The notes under the pieces are model-generated. The model ran no database searches, had not been told where the DNA came from, and worked only from the letters and a program-made list of their open reading frames with translations. DNA of 64,000 nt from Enterobacter asburiae (lineage in GTDB: Bacteria; Pseudomonadota; Gammaproteobacteria; Enterobacterales; Enterobacteriaceae), in the NCBI RefSeq assembly GCF_007035645.1, contig NZ_AP019632.1:2108001-2172000 (forward strand). Reading direction: 5' to 3'. The translations under genes were made by a program, and so were the position numbers. Positions 1 to 7,986 of the stretch are shown here, one piece after another. Each line of letters begins with the position of its first letter. Position 1 is the first letter of the stretch.

Positions 1-1230
1 GACGTGCCTGCCATTGATGGCGTGGATGAAAAAGGGCAGCACGCGGAGCGTCATCCAAGCGATGATGAGCCGTTCTCGGCCCTGGCATTCAAGCTGATGA
101 GCGACTCGTACGTTGGGCAACTGACCTTTATCCGCGTGTACTCTGGCGTGCTGCGCAAAGGCGACGCAGTGTACAACCCGGTGAAAGGGAAGAAAGAGCG
201 CATCGGGCGTATCGTGCTGATGCATGCCAACGATCGCCACGAGGTGGACGAACTGCGCGCCGGAGACATCGCGGCCTGCGTGGGTCTGAAGGATGTGACC
301 ACCGGCGACACGCTCACCGATCCGAACGCCGTGATCACGCTTGAACGCATGGAGTTCCCGGATCCGGTTATCTCGCTGGCGATCGAGCCGAAAACCAAAG
401 GCGATCAGGAGAAAATGGGGATCGCGCTGCAGCGTCTCGCGGCGGAAGATCCGTCTTTCCGCCTGCATACTGACGAAGAGTCCGGCCAGACCATTATCTC
501 CGGGATGGGTGAACTACACCTTGAGATCATCGTCGACCGCATGAAGCGCGAGTTTGGCGTCGAGGCGAACATTGGCCGCCCACAGGTAACCTACCGTGAA
601 ACCCTGCGTAAAACGGTGAAGGATATCGAAGGTAAATTTGTTCGTCAGTCCGGCGGTAAAGGGCAGTACGGCCATGTGGTGCTGAGCCTGGAGCCGCTGG
701 AGCCCGGGAGTGGCTTTAAATTTGAAGATGCCACCAAGGGCGGCGTGGTGCCGCGCGAGTATATCCCGTCCGTTGAGAAAGGGCTGCGGGAAGCGATGAA
801 CAGCGGCGTGCTGGCGGGCTATCCGGTCGTTGATGTCAAAGCGACGCTGACGTTTGGCTCGTATCACGACGTCGACTCCTCGGAGATGGCGTTCCGCATG
901 GCGGCGATCCTCGGCTTCAAAGAGGGCGCCCGCAGGGCGGATCCGGTGATTCTCGAGCCGATCATGCACGTGGAGGTGGAAACGCCGGAAGAGTACGCCG
1001 GTAACATTATGGGCGATCTCTCCTCCCGCCGCGGCATGGTGCAGGGGATGGCAGAGCAGTACGGAAGCCAGATTATTCGCGCTGACGTGCCGCTGGCAGA
1101 GATGTTTGGTTATGCCACGACATTGCGCTCGATGTCCCAGGGACGCGCGACGTATACGATGGAGTTCCATCATTTTGCGGAAGCCCCGCGGAATGTTGCG
1201 GATGAGATTATTTCACGACGTGCGAAGTAA
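1..1230 (+). CDS. Elongation factor G paralogue, 5' end outside window
   Basis: GTPase-family translation factor that would act in ribosomal translocation or a specialised variant of it. The frame is open from base 1, so the G domain lies outside the window; the visible 409 residues run from the G domain/domain II boundary to the C terminus, against about 700 for a full EF-G. Recognisable EF-G blocks include [20 protein letters not shown]-like text, [18 protein letters not shown], the domain IV loop [11 protein letters not shown], and [22 protein letters not shown]. Many positions differ from the housekeeping E. coli FusA I recall, and no rpsL, rpsG or tuf gene adjoins it on the visible side, so it is probably a second, paralogous EF-G. 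A strong terminator follows. Family certain; paralogue status is inferred. Confidence 0.9.
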   Translation, partial: DVPAIDGVDEKGQHAERHPSDDEPFSALAFKLMSDSYVGQLTFIRVYSGVLRKGDAVYNPVKGKKERIGRIVLMHANDRHEVDELRAGDIAACVGLKDVTTGDTLTDPNAVITLERMEFPDPVISLAIEPKTKGDQEKMGIALQRLAAEDPSFRLHTDEESGQTIISGMGELHLEIIVDRMKREFGVEANIGRPQVTYRETLRKTVKDIEGKFVRQSGGKGQYGHVVLSLEPLEPGSGFKFEDATKGGVVPREYIPSVEKGLREAMNSGVLAGYPVVDVKATLTFGSYHDVDSSEMAFRMAAILGFKEGARRADPVILEPIMHVEVETPEEYAGNIMGDLSSRRGMVQGMAEQYGSQIIRADVPLAEMFGYATTLRSMSQGRATYTMEFHHFAEAPRNVADEIISRRAK

Positions 1231-1236
1231 TTAATT

Positions 1237-1271
1237 GCACACGGTAGCCGCTGGGCTATCGTGTGCTTTTT
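1237..1271 (+). terminator. Rho-independent terminator after the EF-G gene
   Basis: A 13-bp stem (1237-1249 with 1254-1266, one G-U type mismatch) with a GCTG loop is followed by five T residues (1267-1271). It lies 7 bases after the EF-G stop codon. Confidence 0.9.
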
Positions 1272-1309
1272 CCTCTGCGACAGAGGGCGTTTCCTTTCAT
1301 ATTACGTTG

Positions 1310-1735
1310 TTACTTAATCAGCGTGGCCGAGCGAACTTTCCATACGCCTTTTTCCTGAACGAGACAATCTGCTACAACGTGATCTTGTTTCTTCCCAAAC
1401 GCGATATAGACGTTTGTGCAAACGGCATCAAAATCAGAATGTAAGACGGTTATCTGATCCCAGTCTTCATCCCAGTCCTGTGATTTGATAAACATATCCG
1501 CATCTGGCATGTCTTTTTCGTTACTGTCGCCAGAGTACATTTCTTTAATTGCTGCGATAGTCTCTGCGGCAACGTAATTATTCATAATGTCCGGATTGAG
1601 TACGGGCGGTTTGTTCTGATCTAACTGCGCGATATACCATTGATTGAATTTAAGCGCCGCCTGGCCCGGTGCATAAATGTTATCTGCGACAGCGAACGGA
1701 GACAGGGCGAAAAGTAAAAAGAAGAGTGTTTTCAT
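1310..1735 (-). CDS. Periplasmic DUF3828-like protein, candidate immunity protein
   Basis: A 141-residue protein with a clear Sec signal peptide (MKTLFFLLFALSPFAVA, cleavage near residue 17) and a small acidic body containing two cysteines (in AVCTNVYIAF and VVADCLV). The overall pattern resembles DUF3828-type small periplasmic proteins; this is a resemblance, not a firm match. Its start codon overlaps the stop of the upstream amidase gene by one base (TAATG), so translation is coupled. A periplasmic partner directly downstream of a signal-less peptidoglycan amidase is the layout of type VI secretion amidase effector and immunity pairs, so binding and neutralising that enzyme is the likely role. 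The locus is AT-richer than its neighbours. Function is inferred from context. Confidence 0.7.
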   Translation of the reverse strand: MKTLFFLLFALSPFAVADNIYAPGQAALKFNQWYIAQLDQNKPPVLNPDIMNNYVAAETIAAIKEMYSGDSNEKDMPDADMFIKSQDWDEDWDQITVLHSDFDAVCTNVYIAFGKKQDHVVADCLVQEKGVWKVRSATLIK

Positions 1736-2097
1736 TAGTCATGCCTGAACAGTTCGTAATGAGGCTGTATGTTTCGGTAGGCCGGTCCTGGATACAGAGA
1801 GCGTTGTACAAAATCGCTAATCCACTGCTGACCATCGTATATGCAAACGTGCCCGCTATCGTGGCCCGCAATATTCTGGATAACGGCTACGTCACCAGCA
1901 TGAGGTTGATCGTATACCAGGCGGAATCCAGCATTGACCAATGTTCGCCCCATGTCTTTTGCCAGACGCGTATTGGGGATTTTTAATCTTCCACCTGTTC
2001 TGATCGCTTCGGTGACGTAGTGAGCACAATAACCCGTACTCTTAGGTTGGGCGTGTGATTTGGCATACGAGATTGCGCCATCTTTATTCCATGTCAT
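1735..2097 (-). CDS. CHAP/NlpC-P60-type cysteine amidase, candidate antibacterial effector
   Basis: A compact 120-residue protein that looks like a bare CHAP-type peptidoglycan amidase or endopeptidase. The presumed catalytic cysteine is Cys24 in STGYCAHYVTEAI, the histidine His83 in SGHVCIYDG, followed by W92-I-S-D95, the typical NlpC/P60-CHAP order. There is no signal peptide, so it needs a secretion route to reach the cell wall; small amidases of this type are delivered by type VI secretion in other enterobacteria. The ribosome-binding site GGAAA lies just upstream of the ATG. The downstream gene overlaps by one base and encodes an exported small protein, the expected immunity partner. No secretion genes are seen in the window. 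Fold likely; effector role inferred. Confidence 0.75.
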   Translation of the reverse strand: MTWNKDGAISYAKSHAQPKSTGYCAHYVTEAIRTGGRLKIPNTRLAKDMGRTLVNAGFRLVYDQPHAGDVAVIQNIAGHDSGHVCIYDGQQWISDFVQRSLYPGPAYRNIQPHYELFRHD

Positions 2098-2223
2098 TGA
2101 TATTTCCTTAACGCGAGAGTGCTAATGCAGCAACTCCGGAAATATCCTCCGTTTTAAAACGCAATGGTAAACATAAAATGCCATAGAAATTTACTATAAT
2201 TCAGTATGATATGATTAAGTAAA

Positions 2224-2796
2224 TCAATCCAGCGCCTTCACCATCTTCCCGCTCGCGACAAACGTCCCGGCACCAAGATGATGCAGTGTATTCAGCTTAT
2301 CCCCGTCAAACTGCCAGCGCCCGGCGATAAACGCGCGTTCATCGGCTGCCGCTGAAACCACTTCACCAAACAGCGTATCGTATTTTTCTGCCGCTGAGGT
2401 CACGGGTAATAACCGACACTCCATCCACGCCAGACATTTCTCTTCAATTACCGGCAGGCCAAGTTCAGGACCGTTCACGACCGGGATCCCGTAGCAGTTG
2501 AATTTGTCCTCATCGCGCCCGCTGACGCTACCGACCGCGTATGTCCAGTTGGCCGCCGCCACGCCGGGAATGACGATGCCAAACTTCCCGCTGCGCTCAA
2601 TCAGCTCGCGTGACCAGGTACTTTTATCCACGACTATCGCGATGCGCGGCGGTTCAAACTCAACGGGCATTGACCATGCGGCGGCCATCACGTTGCGTCT
2701 GTCGAGGCTTTCATCCCGACTGGTGATAAGCACAGTTGGGCCGTGGTTCAGCAGACGGCTGGCATGACGTAATTCAACGGGGCGAAAGTGGCTCAT
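2224..2796 (-). CDS. Flavin reductase-like FMN-binding protein
   Basis: 190-residue protein of the flavin reductase-like/split-barrel FMN-binding family. The N-terminal half has the usual core: PTVLITSRDES, then NVMAAAWSMPVEFEPPRIAIVV, where the backbone binds FMN, followed by GKFGIVIP. Such proteins reduce or bind FMN in the cytoplasm, sometimes supplying reduced flavin to a monooxygenase; the substrate here cannot be read from sequence. It is transcribed divergently from nhoA with a 108-bp gap that holds both promoters. Length is normal for the family. No partner oxygenase is adjacent. Confidence 0.85.
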   Translation of the reverse strand: MSHFRPVELRHASRLLNHGPTVLITSRDESLDRRNVMAAAWSMPVEFEPPRIAIVVDKSTWSRELIERSGKFGIVIPGVAAANWTYAVGSVSGRDEDKFNCYGIPVVNGPELGLPVIEEKCLAWMECRLLPVTSAAEKYDTLFGEVVSAAADERAFIAGRWQFDGDKLNTLHHLGAGTFVASGKMVKALD

Positions 2797-2904
2797 AGGA
2801 TCTCCTCATCTACACCGATGAGTATGACGAAAAAGCACGGAAATCAAAGTGGATGCGTAAAATTAGTTTATAAACAGAACATCTCAATCAAAGGAAACTG
2901 ATGC

Positions 2905-3750
2905 ATGTCCCCATTTCTGACCGCCTATTTTGCCCGCATCGGCTGGGCGCAACCGACGCGGGTGGATATCGATACCCTGCGCGCGCTGCATTTACATCAC
3001 AACTGTGCCATCCCTTTTGAGAATATTGATGTCGTTCTGCCGCGCGAAATCCAGCTTGACGATCGGTGTCTGGTCGACAAGCTGGTCAACGCACGTCGCG
3101 GAGGGTACTGCTTTGAGCAAAACGGCCTGTTCGAGCGCGTATTGCGTGAAGTCGGGTTTACGGTGCGTAGCGTGCTGGGGCGCGTGGTATTAGCGAATCC
3201 GCCGCAAATGCCGCCGCGCACGCACCGTCTGCTGCTGGTTGAGCTTAACGGTGAGCGCTGGATTGCCGATGTGGGGTTTGGCGGCCAGACGCTGACGGCG
3301 CCGATTCGACTGCTCGCTAATGAAGAACAGGAGACGCCGCACGGGCTGTATCGTCTGCTGAGCGAGGGGAACGACTGGGTGCTGCAGTTCCGTCACCACG
3401 AGCACTGGCAGTCGATGTACCAGTTTGACCTGACGACGCAGTATTTCAGCGATTACGTGATGGGGAATTTCTGGTCGGCGCACTGGCCGCAGTCGCATTT
3501 CCGTCATCATCTGCTGATGTGTCGCCATCTGCCGGACGGCGGCAAGCTGACGCTAACCAACTTCAACTTTACCCACTGGCAGAACGGTCACGTAGAAGAA
3601 CAGATCCATTTGCCGGATGCTGAGGCGCTTTACCAGCTGATGCAGGAACGCTTTGGGCTGGGCGTTGACGATGCAAAACACGGATTTTCACTGGCAGAGC
3701 TGACGGCGGTAATGGCGGGCTTTGATACACATCCTCAGGCCGGGAAATAA
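2905..3750 (+). CDS. nhoA: Arylamine N-acetyltransferase NhoA
   Basis: Cytoplasmic enzyme transferring acetyl from acetyl-CoA to arylamines and N-hydroxyarylamines. The 281-residue product matches E. coli NhoA along its whole length. The catalytic triad is intact: Cys69 in RRGGYCFEQNG, His107 in PPRTHRLLLVE, Asp122 in WIADVGFGG. The start at 2905 is preceded by AAAGGA at a workable distance; the ATG at 2901 is in another frame. In Salmonella nhoA also lies near smvA, which supports the assignment. A REP-like palindrome follows the stop codon. Confidence 0.96.
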   Translation: MSPFLTAYFARIGWAQPTRVDIDTLRALHLHHNCAIPFENIDVVLPREIQLDDRCLVDKLVNARRGGYCFEQNGLFERVLREVGFTVRSVLGRVVLANPPQMPPRTHRLLLVELNGERWIADVGFGGQTLTAPIRLLANEEQETPHGLYRLLSEGNDWVLQFRHHEHWQSMYQFDLTTQYFSDYVMGNFWSAHWPQSHFRHHLLMCRHLPDGGKLTLTNFNFTHWQNGHVEEQIHLPDAEALYQLMQERFGLGVDDAKHGFSLAELTAVMAGFDTHPQAGK

Positions 3751-3756
3751 TGCGCA

Positions 3757-3785
3757 GGCCGGGTAAGACGTCGCCGCTACCCGGC
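3757..3785. repeat. REP-like palindromic element
   Basis: Inverted repeat GCCGGGTA (3758-3765) / TACCCGGC (3778-3785) with a 12-base GC-rich loop, between the convergent ends of nhoA and smvR. Sequence and position resemble enterobacterial REP elements, which can stabilise 3' ends. The nhoA stop region carries a partial direct copy (CAGGCCGGG). Confidence 0.7.
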
Positions 3786-3789
3786 AACA

Positions 3790-4383
3790 TCACTGCTGAG
3801 ACGGGCTAGAAAACAACTCGAGCGTGATTAATTTATCAAGATGGTTGTTAAAGGCGGCTTCGTCCATTTCGGGCATGTTTAAGATATACATTCCGTCAAG
3901 ACCGCACACCAGACCAATCAAGCGCCAGGCAATATTTTCCGCTCGATCGCCCGGATTTAATGCCCCGGCCTCCGTTCCCGCTTTGATAAGCGCCACCGTT
4001 TCCTGGTGCCACATCTCCATGGTCATCACATAGGCACCTTTGATGTCGGCATCGCGGCTGGCCAGGATCTGCGCTTCACGCCACAGGCGAATATAGGGCT
4101 CAAACCTCCCGTCATCGCTGCCGAGCATGGCATGAAGCTGTTCCCGCCAGCCGGCCTGTTTACCCGCGACATCCGCATCCAGCAGCTCGCGAATTAGCCG
4201 TACGAAGGCCAGCGATTTTAGCTCGCCGCCGGACGTAAAATGATGATGCACCTGGCCGGTGGCGACTCCGGCCTCGGCGGCAATACGGCGTACCGTCATT
4301 GCCGCCAGTCCTTCAGCCAGCGCCACGCGCATGGCGGCCTGTAAGATGGCTTCCCGCCGTTCATCCTTGCTCAGATATCGCAT
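3790..4383 (-). CDS. smvR: TetR-family repressor SmvR
   Basis: 197-residue TetR-family regulator, transcribed divergently from the smvA efflux gene. The N-terminal helix-turn-helix covers about residues 8-52 (AAMTVRRIAAEAGVATGQVHHHF). The C-terminal ligand domain is tryptophan- and methionine-rich, as in regulators that sense cationic biocides. In Klebsiella and related genera the regulator in this position, SmvR, represses smvA, and its loss raises tolerance to cationic disinfectants. The 116-bp intergenic region contains two related palindromes, the likely binding sites. Family is certain; the name rests on synteny and similarity. Confidence 0.9.
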   Translation of the reverse strand: MRYLSKDERREAILQAAMRVALAEGLAAMTVRRIAAEAGVATGQVHHHFTSGGELKSLAFVRLIRELLDADVAGKQAGWREQLHAMLGSDDGRFEPYIRLWREAQILASRDADIKGAYVMTMEMWHQETVALIKAGTEAGALNPGDRAENIAWRLIGLVCGLDGMYILNMPEMDEAAFNNHLDKLITLELFSSPSQQ

Positions 4384-4427
4384 GTTTACTCACTCTCAAT
4401 GGGAATGAAACGAGTGTAACAAAAAGC

Positions 4428-4441
4428 TGGACATGCGTTCA
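4428..4441. promoter_or_regulatory. Putative SmvR operator, distal to smvA
   Basis: TGGACATGCGTTCA, an imperfect copy of the palindrome at 4463-4476: left arm identical, right arm 4 of 6. The copies start 35 bp apart in the smvR-smvA gap. Confidence 0.6.
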
Positions 4442-4462
4442 ACTTTACGTAGGATCGCATCC

Positions 4463-4476
4463 TGGACATGTGTCCA
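4463..4476. promoter_or_regulatory. Putative SmvR operator, proximal to smvA
   Basis: Perfect inverted repeat TGGACA-TG-TGTCCA, 24 bp before the smvA start codon. Its position would let a bound repressor block smvA transcription; the second copy at 4428 supports a specific protein target. Confidence 0.7.
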
Positions 4477-4499
4477 TGTTTTAAAAGAAAAGGAAATTT

Positions 4500-5987
4500 A
4501 TGTTTCGTCAGTGGTTAGCGTTAGTGATTATCGTGCTGGTGTATATCCCGGTGGCGATCGACGCGACGGTGCTGCACGTGGCGGCGCCGACATTGAGCAT
4601 GACGCTGGGCGCCAGCGGCAATGAATTGCTGTGGATCATCGATATTTACTCGCTGGTCATGGCGGGAATGGTGCTGCCGATGGGCGCCCTGGGTGACCGC
4701 ATTGGCTTCAAACGACTGCTCATGATTGGCAGCACGCTGTTTGGCCTGTCGTCGCTGGCGGCAGCGTTTGCCCCGTCAGCAGGCTGGCTTATTGCGGCGC
4801 GCGCCTCGCTGGCAATCGGCGCGGCGATGATTATTCCGGCCACGCTGGCTGGGATCCGTACGCTGTTTATCGACGCGCGGGATCGTAACATTGCGCTCGG
4901 CGTCTGGGCCGCGGTGGGGTCCGGTGGCGCGGCGTTTGGCCCGCTGATTGGCGGTATGCTGCTCGAGCATTTCTACTGGGGCTCGGTGTTTTTAATCAAC
5001 GTGCCGATCGTGCTGGTGGTGGTTTCGCTGGCCGCGCGTTTTGTGCCTCCTCAGCAGGGCCGCCCGGAGCAGCCGCTGAATATCAGCCATGCCATTATGC
5101 TGATTGTGGCGATTTTGCTGCTGGTCTACAGCGCAAAAACAGCCCTCAAAGGCGCACTGTCGCCGTGGGTGGTCGCGTCCGCGCTGGTTACCGGCTCGGT
5201 GCTGCTGTTTATCTTCGTGCGTATTCAGCTCCGCGCCCGCGTGCCGATGATCGACATGCGTCTGTTCTGCCATCGCATCATTTTGAGCGGCGTGGTGATG
5301 GCGATGACCGCCATGATTGCCCTGGTCGGGTTTGAGCTGCTGATGGCCCAGGAGCTGCAGTTTGTTCACGGCTTTACGCCGTTTGAAGCGGGAATGTTCA
5401 TGCTGCCGGTGATGGTGGCGAGCGGGTTTAGCGGTCCGATCGCGGGTGTGCTGGTCGGGCGATTAGGGCTACGCATCGTCGCGGCTGGCGGAATGGGGCT
5501 CAGCGCCGTTAGCTTTATCGGCCTGTCGATGCTTGATTTCAGCACGCAGCAGCTGCTGGCTTCTGCCCTGATGGTGCTGCTCGGCTTTAGCGCCGCCAGC
5601 GCGCTGCTGGCCTCGACCTCGGCGATTATGGCCGCTGCGCCGAAAGAGAAAGCCGCCGCGGCAGGGGCGATTGAAACCATGTCCTATGAACTGGGCGCCG
5701 GGCTGGGGATCGCCATCTTTGGTCTGCTGTTGACCCGCAGCTTCTCGGCGTCGATTGACCTGCCGCAGGGGCTGAACGCCTCGCTCGCAGATAAAGCCTC
5801 GTCATCCATTGGCGAGGCGATGAAGGTGGCGCAGGATCTGACCCCGACGCTGGCGGAATCGGTGATTGAGGCGGCGAAAAGCGCGTTTATCACCTCGCAC
5901 AGCGTGGCGCTGGGCAGCGCGGGCGGAATGCTGCTGCTGTTGGCAGTGGGGATCTGGTTCAGCCTGGCGAGGGTCAAGCCGCAGTAA
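4500..5987 (+). CDS. smvA: MFS efflux pump SmvA (DHA2 family)
   Basis: 495-residue inner-membrane drug:proton antiporter of the 14-helix DHA2 family, exporting quaternary ammonium compounds and other cationic biocides and dyes. The sequence shows the DHA2 N terminus with D21 in the first helix (VAIDATVLHVAAPTLS), motif A in the loop after helix 2 ([11 protein letters not shown]), and the helix 5 motif near GPLIGGMLLE. The C-terminal portion matches Salmonella SmvA in pattern. The ATG at 4500 follows AAAAGGA. It is divergent from smvR, and two candidate SmvR sites lie upstream. Length is normal and no disruption is seen, so the pump should be functional and repressor-controlled. Confidence 0.93.
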   Translation: MFRQWLALVIIVLVYIPVAIDATVLHVAAPTLSMTLGASGNELLWIIDIYSLVMAGMVLPMGALGDRIGFKRLLMIGSTLFGLSSLAAAFAPSAGWLIAARASLAIGAAMIIPATLAGIRTLFIDARDRNIALGVWAAVGSGGAAFGPLIGGMLLEHFYWGSVFLINVPIVLVVVSLAARFVPPQQGRPEQPLNISHAIMLIVAILLLVYSAKTALKGALSPWVVASALVTGSVLLFIFVRIQLRARVPMIDMRLFCHRIILSGVVMAMTAMIALVGFELLMAQELQFVHGFTPFEAGMFMLPVMVASGFSGPIAGVLVGRLGLRIVAAGGMGLSAVSFIGLSMLDFSTQQLLASALMVLLGFSAASALLASTSAIMAAAPKEKAAAAGAIETMSYELGAGLGIAIFGLLLTRSFSASIDLPQGLNASLADKASSSIGEAMKVAQDLTPTLAESVIEAAKSAFITSHSVALGSAGGMLLLLAVGIWFSLARVKPQ

Positions 5988-6052
5988 TACAGGGCGCGCG
6001 GTTGGCGCGGGTGGGGCAGATGGGCTATGTTTTTTAAAGGATTATCTGACTC

Positions 6053-7948
6053 TTGCTGGAAAATATGCGCCCTCGCCACAGCAGTGAACCGTCCCAACCG
6101 CTCTCCCGGTTAACCCTGCTTGCAGGGGGCGCGCTGGGCGTCGTTTTTGGTGATATCGGCACCAGCCCGCTCTATACCTTCCGCACGGTGCTTTCGCTCT
6201 CTGAGCATGACCCTACGCCCGGCGTCATACTGGGCCTGCTCTCCCTGATTACCTGGACACTCATCCTGGTAACGTCCATAAAATATGCCGCCTTTGCCAT
6301 GCGAATTGATAATCATGGCGAGGGGGGCATCATGGCCTTAATGTCGCTTCTGGTGGAGAAAGGCAAAGGCGGGCGCTGGGTTATTTTTTCCGCCCTGATC
6401 GGTGCCGCTTTAATTTACGGTGACGGCGCGATAACCCCGGCAATCTCCGTGCTTTCTGCCCTTGAAGGGCTGGAGATGGTCATTCCTGAATCTCAGCCGT
6501 ACATATTGCCCCTGACGGTGGCGGTTCTGCTGGCGCTGTTTCTTCTTCAGCCTTTTGGGACTGCGCGAATAGGGAAAATATTTGGCCCGGTTATGGCGGT
6601 TTGGTTTTTGGCGATTGCTGCCCTGGGCGTGCGGGGGATCGTTCAACACCCCTCGGTATTGCTGGCCCTCAACCCTGCGTACGGCATCGCGTTTTTGTTT
6701 TCGAACGGGTACACCAGTTTCCTGGTCCTGGGCGGCGTTTTTCTCTGCGTGACGGGGGCCGAGGCCCTGTATGCAGACATGGGGCATTTTGGCAAAAAGC
6801 CCATCAGGCTTGCCTGGTACGGCATCGTCTTTCCTTCGCTGCTGCTCAACTATGCCGGCCAGTCAGCGCTGATTCTGGCCGGTGCCGACAGCAAACAAAA
6901 CCTTTTCTATACGCTCTGTCCGCCGGTGCTGCAGGTTCCGCTCATCATTCTTGCCGCGCTGGCGACGATCATCGCCAGTCAGGCGATTATTACCGGCGCT
7001 TTTTCCATGACGCGCCAGGCCATACAGCTTGGCTGGTTACCCCGATTACGCATCAAGCAGACGGCGGCGGAAAGCTACGGCCAGATTTATATCGGGATAA
7101 TCAACTGGCTGCTGATGGGGGTGACCATCGGGCTGGTGGTGTTCTTTAAATCCTCCGATAAGCTCGCCGCCGCGTACGGCATTGCCGTGTCGTTAACCAT
7201 GCTGATGACCACGGGGCTGCTGTTTGTGGCGATGCGCGAAGTGTGGCGCTGGAGCCTGGCCAGCAGCGCGGTGATTGCCCTCTGTTTCCTGGTGATTGAT
7301 GCCACCTTCTTGTTTGCCAATCTGATTAAGGTCCTGGAGGGCGGCTATATTCCGCTGCTGATGGCCGCCGCTATTTGTACGGTGATGCTGATCTGGCACC
7401 GCGGCGTTAAGGCGGTATCCGCATCGGTGGGCGAGAAGGGCGTCAGCGTGGATGCGTTCTTTGCCCAGCTTCAGCAAAAGACGGTGCCCAGAGTGGCGGG
7501 CTCCGCCGTCTTTTTGACCCGGACACAAAACAATATCCCGCCGGTCATGCGCTGGCACGTCGCGCGAAACCGGGCGCTACAGCAGGATGTGTTGTCGCTT
7601 ACCATTGATATTCTGAATGTGCCCTACGTGGGGGAAGAACAACGCATCAGGGTAGAGCAGCGCGCGCCGGGCTACTGGCACGGCGTGGCGCAGTATGGCT
7701 TTATGGAACACCCGGACATCCCGCGTTTGCTGCAGGGTGTCAGCGAGATTAACGCGCTTTTCGCCACGGATGACGCCACCTGGTATGTCGGGCATGAAAC
7801 CATTGTGGCAGGCGAGGGTGAGGCAGGGATGGCGGCCTGGCAACGGCACATCTTTGCGTTCATGAAGCGCAACTGCACGCACGTCATCAACCACTATCAC
7901 CTTCCCAGCGATCGGGTTGTCGAAATCAGCCGACGCGTTGCCGTGTAG
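6053..7948 (+). CDS. KUP/HAK-type potassium uptake protein
   Basis: 631-residue proton-coupled potassium importer of the KUP family. Diagnostic blocks: GALGVVFGDIGTSPLYTF at the start of helix 1, IKYAAFAMRIDNHGEGG, the GDGAITPAISVLSALEG segment, and GAFSMTRQAIQLGWLPRL. About 12 membrane helices are followed by a roughly 170-residue soluble C-terminal tail, as in E. coli Kup (622 residues). The usual kup gene of enterobacteria lies elsewhere (near rbs), so this is probably a second, diverged copy. The annotated start is a TTG with a distant AAAGG; the ATG at 6065 (codon 5) is an equally good start. A 12-bp hairpin follows the stop. Confidence 0.9.
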   Translation: MLENMRPRHSSEPSQPLSRLTLLAGGALGVVFGDIGTSPLYTFRTVLSLSEHDPTPGVILGLLSLITWTLILVTSIKYAAFAMRIDNHGEGGIMALMSLLVEKGKGGRWVIFSALIGAALIYGDGAITPAISVLSALEGLEMVIPESQPYILPLTVAVLLALFLLQPFGTARIGKIFGPVMAVWFLAIAALGVRGIVQHPSVLLALNPAYGIAFLFSNGYTSFLVLGGVFLCVTGAEALYADMGHFGKKPIRLAWYGIVFPSLLLNYAGQSALILAGADSKQNLFYTLCPPVLQVPLIILAALATIIASQAIITGAFSMTRQAIQLGWLPRLRIKQTAAESYGQIYIGIINWLLMGVTIGLVVFFKSSDKLAAAYGIAVSLTMLMTTGLLFVAMREVWRWSLASSAVIALCFLVIDATFLFANLIKVLEGGYIPLLMAAAICTVMLIWHRGVKAVSASVGEKGVSVDAFFAQLQQKTVPRVAGSAVFLTRTQNNIPPVMRWHVARNRALQQDVLSLTIDILNVPYVGEEQRIRVEQRAPGYWHGVAQYGFMEHPDIPRLLQGVSEINALFATDDATWYVGHETIVAGEGEAGMAAWQRHIFAFMKRNCTHVINHYHLPSDRVVEISRRVAV

Positions 7949-7954
7949 ATTCTG

Positions 7955-7980
7955 GCGAAAGCAGAGCCCTCTGCTTTCGC
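7955..7980. terminator. Hairpin between convergent kup-like and hydrolase genes
   Basis: Perfect 12-bp inverted repeat (7955-7966 and 7969-7980) with a 2-base spacer, between the stop codons of two convergent genes. Neither side has a U-tract, so it may be a weak bidirectional terminator or a 3'-end stabiliser. Confidence 0.55.
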
Positions 7981-7986
7981 ACCGTT

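Noticed and set aside
514..1173. 219-codon antisense ORF inside the EF-G gene
   Set aside because: Shadow of a highly conserved coding frame; no ribosome-binding site or family features. The same applies to the long antisense frames in fdnG, ddp, scr and the liv-type operon.
4433..4624. Short plus-strand ORF over the smvA start
   Set aside because: Overlaps the operators and the smvA N terminus in another frame; no coding signal.
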